From the NCBI GenBank assembly GCA_020736575.1, contig JAGPYM010000003.1, forward strand, positions 2,542,001-2,606,000: a stretch of DNA of 64,000 nt. Reading direction: 5' to 3'. The translations under genes and the position numbers were made by a program. The notes beneath the pieces are model-generated. The model had not been told where the DNA came from and made no database searches. It saw nothing but the letters and a program-made list of their open reading frames with translations. Source of the stretch: Thelonectria olida. Lineage: Eukaryota; Ascomycota; Sordariomycetes; Hypocreales; Nectriaceae. This document shows positions 56,861 through 64,000 of this stretch, piece after piece (positions within the stretch are counted from its first letter, which is position 1; every line of letters begins with the position of its first letter).

Positions 56861-57456
56861 ATGTCCTACTACGACATCGACGCCATCCTAACGGATGCAG
56901 AGGTGCGTCTCCCTCCCCCAACTCTCTCCGCACTATTCTCACAAAAGCACACCTCCAGAAAGTCCCCTGCCAGTTCGAACTCGACGTCCCCTACCTCGGC
57001 CACCTCGACAACTCCCCCCACGGCCTCAAGGCCAAAACGCCCCTCTCCCTCCCCCTCTGGCTCGCCGAGCTCCTCGCCCTCTCCGAAACATCTCCCGTCA
57101 CCGGCGCGCCTCTGACCCTCAACCTCCCCGCCAGCCTGTCCGCCCAAGTCCTCGCCGCCCTCGCCGCCGACCCACGTGCCGTCCCGCTGCGCGACCAGAG
57201 CCCTCACTTCTACGGGCTTGCGGCGCGCATGCTGGATTTGTTTGAGGAGAGGGAGATTGCGGATGTGGTGAGGCGCACGTTTGTCGTCAGGGCGGCCGAT
57301 GTGGGATTGCATGCGAGAAAGGCCGACGAGGGCATGGGAGGGAGGGGTGAGGAGTTCTTGAGAGGGTTGGACGAATGGGAGAGGGGCCTGTTTCGAAGAG
57401 GACACGATGGCGTCAAGGGAGCGAAGGAGTGGACAGAGAAGGTGAAGAAGCCATGA
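56861..57456 (+). CDS. psf3: GINS complex subunit Psf3
   Basis: Two exons: 56861-56902 and 56959-57456; 179 aa. The 56 nt intron has a GTGCGT donor and a CCAG acceptor. Psf3 is one of four GINS subunits that, with Cdc45 and MCM2-7, form the CMG replicative helicase in the nucleus. The start MSYYDIDAILTDAE followed after splicing by KVPCQFELDVPYLGHLDN is the signature N-terminal B domain of Psf3, and LPLWLAELLAL begins the helical A domain. Several long helices follow (FYGLAARMLDLFEEREIADVVRRTF), with the typical short basic end. Length fits fungal Psf3. The first exon is too short to be found as an open frame on its own. Confidence 0.93.
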
Positions 57457-58569
57457 GAACCTGGAGATCAAATGTGACGACGGCTTAGTTAGGGAGCACC
57501 TCCTACGATACCCATGAACCTTCAAAATATCCACAACGTTTATAAACAGTCAAGACCTGTCGCTAATTCACACAAACACTGAGTTCACGCAACTTCACAC
57601 ACATTTTAGAAGACGAAATAGTAATTAGGCGTTCAAGCGTGCATTTCCAGCACGATATTTGGTGGCTCCCGACTTCTACGCCTCGAGCCAAATAGGCAGG
57701 GTACTGATCCGTCTGCTCTGGTCGAATATCTTCCACCGAACAACACATCCCGATATTTCCCACACTGCCCTCCAAGATGACGCCTCAACAACCCCCCACC
57801 ACCTCAAAATATACAACATAAGGATGGGTTTAACAGAAAAACGCCCTCCGGAATAATCCAACTTGACATCTCAGTCCCGTCGGTCCAAACAAAACGCCCC
57901 GCAAAAGATCCCATCTCAACTCCTCGCCGACGTTGCTTTGTCATGTACAGATAATCCAAAAGAACCCAACGACTCCTAGCCTTTTATCTCCCTCCCAATG
58001 TCCCCAGAAGAACACCCCTTTCCCAACCCTAGTGTATAAAATCCGTGCGAATGAAGCGCTTTCGATTCGCTTGACCATAAAACGTGAAGGAGACCGTTTT
58101 GCTTTTGAACAAAAAGTGCCGCATTAGACGGTCGGTCGTGAATCTGACATACCCTTGCAGGGAGACAGAAAGATAATAGTAAAAAACGTATCCCACTACT
58201 TGCCCAGGGAAGATTAAACAAAGTGCAGGTGAAGTGACTCGGCAGATCTGGAAAAGAGAATAGGAAAAAAATCATAAAAACGATAACTCTTGCAAGTCGA
58301 AAGGCAGAAGGAAATGTCGTCCTTGATCTGATAAGGAAAATGTCCTCCCGAGGAACAGCAACGATCGGGTGGTCGCTTCATGGTGACCAAATCAAATGTT
58401 TTTTTGGAAGTGTTTTGGCTTTTTCTCGTTCCTTTCACTCGTTCGCTAGGAATTCAGGTGTGTTGGGATGGCGTTGGCGAAGTCGGCCTCTCAGAGGCCG
58501 CAAGCTGGTGGTGAAGACTGCAAGACGAGCCAAGAAAGAGGAATAGCATTCCAGTGATCAAAGATTTGT
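57457..58569. other. Convergent intergenic region, no gene seen
   Basis: 1.1 kb between the stops of the convergent PSF3 and C2H2 genes. It must contain both 3' untranslated regions. Short AT-rich stretches; no coherent gene. Confidence 0.5.
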
Positions 58570-60592
58570 CTAGACAGCCCACATGGCGCCGTCCGGAATG
58601 TTCAGTTGAGACATGTCCTGGTATGTCGAGGGTGTGATTGTGTTCGTCGAGGACAGATTTGAACTGTACACTGAGTTGGCATAGTCGGCGTCCAGACCAG
58701 TGATGGGCGAGCCATCAGAGTAAGGAGAGAATCCGAAACTTGCCGAGGCAGACGAGATTGGGGCAGTCATGCCCATTTCGGGGCTCACCAGGACGCCATT
58801 AGCAGCATTGCCGTCGACCGCGAGGTCGTAGGTAGCCTCGATATCAAAAGGGCTCATGCTGGCACCCATGCCCGAGAACATCCCCATCTGCGTGTTCAGT
58901 GTAGGTTCAGGCATCTCAGCTTCAGGCATCTCCTCGTCGACATCCTCCTCGTCGGGGCTAAGAGCGTTGCTCTGACCGACCTCAACAATCTTCTCCTCAA
59001 ACCAGAGCTTCAGGTCAGCCATTGGGGGCCAATCGCCACCGCCCTTGCCGCCCCGCTTCTCGTCTTGGGCCTTGTTCTTAGCACGGGGTGTCTTGGGCTT
59101 GAAATGTGTACGACGGAGATGCGCGGCTGCGTTATAGTATGCGCCATACTCTTTGCCCGCAAGACAAGCCTTGCACTTGTTCAGGGGGTTCACAGCTTGC
59201 ACGTTGGACACAATGCCCACAGTGGCAGGGTCTCGACACACGAACTTCTTGACAGTGCCCTCGTGCTTCGCGTTGACATGTCGTCGAAGCTCGTGATCAC
59301 CTCGGAACCCCTCAGGATGGTCATTGCACTGGTCGCAGTGTGCTCGGGGATGCTTTGGACGGACGTAGTTGTGCTTGACGAGAATTCTGGTCTCCTTTTT
59401 GGACGAAGTGTTGGCACTGTTGCTTTTGGTGTTGGTATCCTGGGGTCTAGGGGCTAACTTTGTCGCGCTTGCATTCATGATGGCGCGCTCCCGAGCTTCC
59501 TTGGCGCGGCGCTCTAGGCTAGAAGCAGTGGACTTCATGCTGGTAGTGCTGGTGTTTGAGATAGAGCGCTCCATGTTGGTTGAGTCGGGAGACGAGAGGA
59601 AAGAAGTGCCGTTGGGAGCTGACGAGGCATACTGGTCAGGAGGTGTGGGAGAGAGGCTAGCACCGAGGCCGAAGAGAACTTGCTCGGCAGGTCGCTTGCT
59701 GCCAGTGACGAGCCCATTCACAAAATGCGAGTCTTGAGCGAAGAAGACTTCGGCTTGTGATTGTGATGATGCTAGGCGACCCATCTCGGCAGCAGTCAAG
59801 TTGTCAAAGGAGCTATTTTGTCGGGTCAGAGGGCTCGCAGTCTCGGCAGCAGATGAACCTGAAACCATCGACGGGCAAGCGGGTGTCATCGGGTACATGT
59901 ACACTCCGTTGGGCGAAATATCAGACTGTGGTGAGATGTACGGCTCTGTCACTTGCTGCTTCTCATCCCATTGAGCCAGGAAGACATCGGGGTCCATGCC
60001 AAAGTCCAAAAAGGGAGTGTTCTCTTGGACGTTGGGCAGACGCTGCGACAGACCACCCTGCAATGACTGGTTTGCAGGCTCATCACGAGAAGTGTAGAAG
60101 CGGTCCATTGCTGGGTTGGTGAGAGGGGCAACGGGGCCTGTCTGCACAAAGGGCATGTTGGATTCTGACCGGTTCGAGACGCTGCGAGTCATGGCGGGAG
60201 CAGGACCCCCCTGATGAGAGAGGGCTCTTCGTTGCCGCTTGTGAGCCTGGAATGACAAATCTCGACCCTAAGGGTATGATGTTAGTTGTTGTTGATTGAA
60301 CTTGAATGATGGCATTTACCATTGCTTGGGCCATTTGGGTTGGATAGCTTATGGTAGACTTGCTACGGGAGAGCGCACTGCTCTTTGCGCCAGAGGCGAA
60401 ATGTGCGGAGGGTGCAAAGCCATGATGGGCTCGAGAGACGTCAACGACGGTAGATACTGGCGTTGATGGGGCGATGTTCAGGCTCTGGAGCTGTTGGTTT
60501 TGAAAGAGCTGCTTGAGCTGGCTGTTCTCAGCCTTGGTCTCCTGAAGCTGACGTTTGAGGTCCTCGATAGTTATGTGTTTGGATAAATTCAT
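58570..60592 (-). CDS. C2H2 zinc-finger regulator (DUF7896-like)
   Basis: Two exons: 60592-60320 and 60267-58570; 656 aa. The 52 nt intron has GTAAAT, CTAAC and TTAG and joins MAQAM to [13 protein letters not shown]. The first ~36 residues ([30 protein letters not shown]) form a coiled coil with Leu heptads. A long Ser/Thr/Pro/Gln-rich region follows. Two C2H2-type clusters lie at Cys402/Cys405/His421/His426 and Cys456/Cys459/His474/His479, the second degenerate in spacing, flanked by basic segments ([22 protein letters not shown]). The acidic, Met-rich C-terminus could activate transcription. Relatives are conserved single-copy fungal regulators; the exact targets here are unknown. The start was taken as the Met opening the coiled coil. 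Confidence 0.88.
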
Positions 60593-63500
60593 ATTGCAGT
60601 GATCTTTTTCTTCTTTTTTTCTTTTGAGTTTGATAAGCGCCGGAAGAGTAGGGCAAAATGGGATAGGATGAAATGTTGTTTGAGGACTGTAATGGATATC
60701 CCAGGAGTTGCGCTGGGAGGTAGAGATCCGACTAGGGACGGAGCTGCGGATCGACAGGTTCGTGAGGAGCTGGGGCGGGAACAGGAACAAGTGGCGATCG
60801 GTTGATAAAAGTAAGGCGAGTGCTTGCGGGTTGGCGATGAAGTCGGGAAAGACGACAAGAAGAAACAGAAAGTCAAGATGCGAGTGAGTTGGCGACAGGC
60901 TTGGATTAAAAGTTGGGAGCCAGGATGCGACAGCGACTGAGGTCCAGTGGTTTAAGACGAGGCTTCCAACAAACCCCACCGCAAGCAGGGGGGTGTTGTT
61001 TGGATGGGTACGAGTTGGTTAATATGGGTCAGTGGACCAGGGTGTGATGAAGAAGTTGATGTGGATTCATCGACTGTCTGATTCCAAGGATGTTGTTGAG
61101 GAGCGCGGGTGAGGTGTGAGTGGAAGTGGAAGGATGAATCAGAAGAGAGAGAGAGTGGGTGGGATGGTGGATGGCAAAACGGGAATTTTAGGTTTAGCGG
61201 CAAAGGACAGCTGGAGGCCCAAAAGGTGTGTGTGTGTGAGTTGTCAGTTGTCCCTTCCCCTTCCATCTGTTGGGGCCCACTGTCGCGGATTGGTCGGTGG
61301 ACTTAGGTTGTGGTCAGCCGGCAGCCGTTAAGACGAGAGACCATCAACGGACAGTCAGTTCGAGTTTGGAGAAGATGTGCGTTGGCTTTGATGACCAGAA
61401 GTCCAGGGCCTGAAAGCACTAATAATACGCTTCGCATCCATCTATTTTAGCATTAAAGAAACGAGCAATGACTGATTCCACGGCCGCCTCTCGTTGGCCA
61501 CAACTGTGACTCTGTTAATAGCATTAACAAAAGAGCACTCTCACCTCAGGCAGAACGGGATTCTCTGGTGGAGTCGACCCTACCTAACATGTCACTATCC
61601 GTCCAGAGTGACGACGACTGGGCTTCACCTGCCGCGGTGCCGCCCACTAAAACGCTCACTAACCTCATCACCGTCGCCGGGCGTCCACTGAACAGGCGAC
61701 CACTGAGCGAGCTCTGCTCGGCTGGACACAACTTCCATTCCCATTCCATCCAAACATCCATTACAGCATCCCAGCGTCCCGCCTGCAGGTGTCCACAAAC
61801 TTCCCGTCCACATCCGCAGCGTCCGCTCATGGCGCCGTTCGAAATGTCCGTCCAGCACCCCATGATCCATCCCATTTTCAGAGACGCCCGATCAAAGTGA
61901 AGGACCGCGCTTGGCTTGTGGCGCTGCACGCGGCTGGCTGATGAATGGGCCACAACACACAACTCGGCTCTGATCCGTAACGTCCAATCCTGCGAGAGCA
62001 TCAACAATACGGGAGAAAGCAAGCCATCGCTCAAGTCCAAACGTCCTTGGTTTCCGGCTCGCCCGGACTGTGCTGTATCTGTACGACGAAATCATGGTGC
62101 TGCGGATCCAACTCAGAGAGCATTGTTAGGCAAGGTACCGTGCGCATCGCATCCGACAATGTCATGCATCGCCGACGACCGCGGCCTTATTTCCCACTGC
62201 CGACCGACTCTAACACGGGTCACCGACAATTTGACTCTTCAATTCTCCCTGCTCCTGTGCTAATTTAGCCACAGTCCCCATTTCAACCGCATCTCGACAA
62301 TGTTGACCGACGTAGTTTTGTGACACAGGGATGCTGACACTGACATAGACCCATTCCTCTTGGCTACGCCTACGTAATAATGCCTCTCCTCTCATCGGCT
62401 TAGACGCCATTACCACCATCGACATCGTCATCCCTCCCTCGCAATGAAGTCGGAGGCCCAAGAAACCGGTCACAGCCTTTCTCGCAGAAGCAAAACACGT
62501 GCGACAGTGAGGGTGCCTCTGTCATCATCCAATCCCAGATGCAGGGCACACAACGTCAGGAGCAAGACGTATCAGAATAAAAAGCAAAAATAGCTTTACC
62601 CAACAGAGAGACCAGCGAAGCCAATCTCAATGTCGTCGTGTATGGACCCAACAGGCCAACTCGGAAAGAGTGGACTCCTGGGTAGGGGGACAAGGGGACC
62701 AAGGCAAATGTCATCATGGCGCTCTTCCAGCGGACACCAAGACACGCCAAATGCTGCGAAACGAGCTAAAACGTCGACTGCGCGGGCACCAACGCGACCC
62801 TCAAGGTCCTTCCGGAGCTCTTCGTCAGCGTAAGCTGTTCATCAATGGTCCGGGGGCTCTTCACAACTCCAGACCCGATCTAACGATCGGCTCATCATAT
62901 CATGCGGCCTCGTTGGTCTCCACTACTAAGGTCACGAATCTTTAGATGGCTGATTTAGGGCATCGTTTCAGAGAGAAGAGAGATTAGAAACCGACAGAAT
63001 GATGAGCCTAGGCACTTCACAGCATAGTCTAACGAGTCGAAAACGAAGATCCCATTTTTACTCACCAAGCCTGCATTTCACTAGTTACTCCGTATCGACC
63101 CCGACTGCATCAACATGACTGCCAACGAATAAAGCATCCCTAAGACGAGAGAATGCCTGACGGAAGCATGGCACCTACATCCGGGACAAGAGAGCCACGG
63201 GAACCAAACCGACCGAGTCACACCCGTGTGAGAGAGGCCAATGCTCGACGTCCATGAACCCGAGATGGAGTATTGCGAAGCCCGTTAATTCGTCCAAGAC
63301 CACGGCCAGCGGGCTTGTCCTTTTCTCTTTTCTCTTCTCTTGTCCTCTTGTCTGCCTCGCCAGTATTACAGCTGCCCTCGACCGACACCTCCAAGACCTT
63401 TGCCAGCAGCCCATCCATGCTGCATAAACTAATACACATGATCCCTGCCTAGCCCCTCGGCCTTCCAAGCCCACAAAAACGAGGCAAACACCCAAGCAGC

Positions 63501-64000
63501 ATGCAACGACTGGCTCTCGACGTGGTGCGGCTTGAGTCAAGACCCGCCGACTTGAACGATTGGCCCAGGACGTCCGCCTCAGAGTGAGGCGAGCAAGATC
63601 AACTGGGGGTTGACCCATCTCAGATGATACAGCCCAAGTGCTCGCATTTGGTCTCCTCATGTTGCTGAGGATTTGCTCCAGGAACTCAGGTAAACTCCCC
63701 AAAACTGACGCACCACAGACACCGGGAACATTTGCGCTTGAATCTGGGAGTGACAGATGCGCGCTCGCTTCGTGTCCCTTTTGCTCGTTCCCGAGGGAGA
63801 GAAACCCCCTGTCTTGTCCCCTTGCTTTCATCCACATCTCGGCCAGTGGGTCGATGATCGCCCGTGGTGGGTGCCGTTCAGTCCTAGTTCAACGCATTTC
63901 GCAGTCGTAATGCCTGTTCCTTTGTCTATTATTGTCTGGCGTTGATTCATGTCTGGCTGGGTTCTGAACGCAACGACTCATAATAGTTGATTTGAGAAGC
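60593..64000. other. Promoter of the C2H2 gene, then no gene seen to window end
   Basis: The first ~700 bp are pyrimidine-rich on the minus strand, consistent with a long leader and promoter of the C2H2 regulator. Beyond 61.3 kb no gene was recognised; the largest open frames (220 aa minus at 63.2-63.8 kb, 164 aa minus at 61.5-62.0 kb) lack conserved patterns or plausible starts. Confidence 0.45.

Noticed and set aside
63175..63837. 220-codon minus-strand frame near the window end
   Set aside because: Arg/Ala/Gly-rich with no motif; looks like chance.

Overview
This window is from the nuclear genome of a filamentous ascomycete (Pezizomycotina, most likely Sordariomycetes). Genes are interrupted by short 45-105 nt introns with GT..AG ends and CTAAC/CTGAC-like branch sites, third codon positions are GC-rich, and the gene set is typical of that group: a CCG-9-type trehalose phosphorylase, fungal arylsulfotransferase, a Pyr4/PaxB-type membrane cyclase, a Zn2Cys6 regulator, flavohemoglobin and a C2H2/DUF7896-like regulator. 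I support 16 intact or edge-partial protein genes, one disrupted protein gene and one intron-containing tRNA-Arg. Exon boundaries were set by hand from reading frame, splice signals and family resemblance.

Left part (1-12.8 kb): the 3' portion of RNA polymerase I subunit RPA43 faces an FHA-domain gene that ends at the start of a kinase-like N-lobe. A divergent pair follows, an arylsulfotransferase-like secreted protein and a secreted arylsulfatase sharing a 638 bp promoter, which suggests coordinated handling of sulfate esters. Next come the complex I subunit NDUFB7/B18 and an amino-acid permease.

Middle part (12.8-37.5 kb): about 24.7 kb with only two recognisable genes, an orphan membrane terpene-cyclase-like protein (18.9-20.1 kb) and a small four-exon Cys-rich protein (29.1-29.6 kb). 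The rest is not AT-rich and shows no transposon. It holds microsatellites, homopurine/homopyrimidine tracts, a candidate Z-DNA tract and many accidental open frames.

Right part (37.5-64 kb): a secreted SGNH/GDSL hydrolase, a Zn2Cys6 regulator with a polyglutamine tract, a flavohemoglobin, tRNA-Arg(UCG), a secreted protein of an uncharacterised fungal family, CCG-9 trehalose phosphorylase behind a long pyrimidine-rich upstream region, an APH-like pseudokinase gene broken by an in-frame TAG, mitochondrial Mn-SOD, GINS subunit Psf3 and a large C2H2 regulator. Housekeeping genes (RPA43, NDUFB7, SOD2, PSF3) are interspersed with stress functions (flavohemoglobin against NO, Mn-SOD against superoxide, trehalose metabolism). 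No secondary-metabolite cluster, CRISPR array or intact mobile element was seen.
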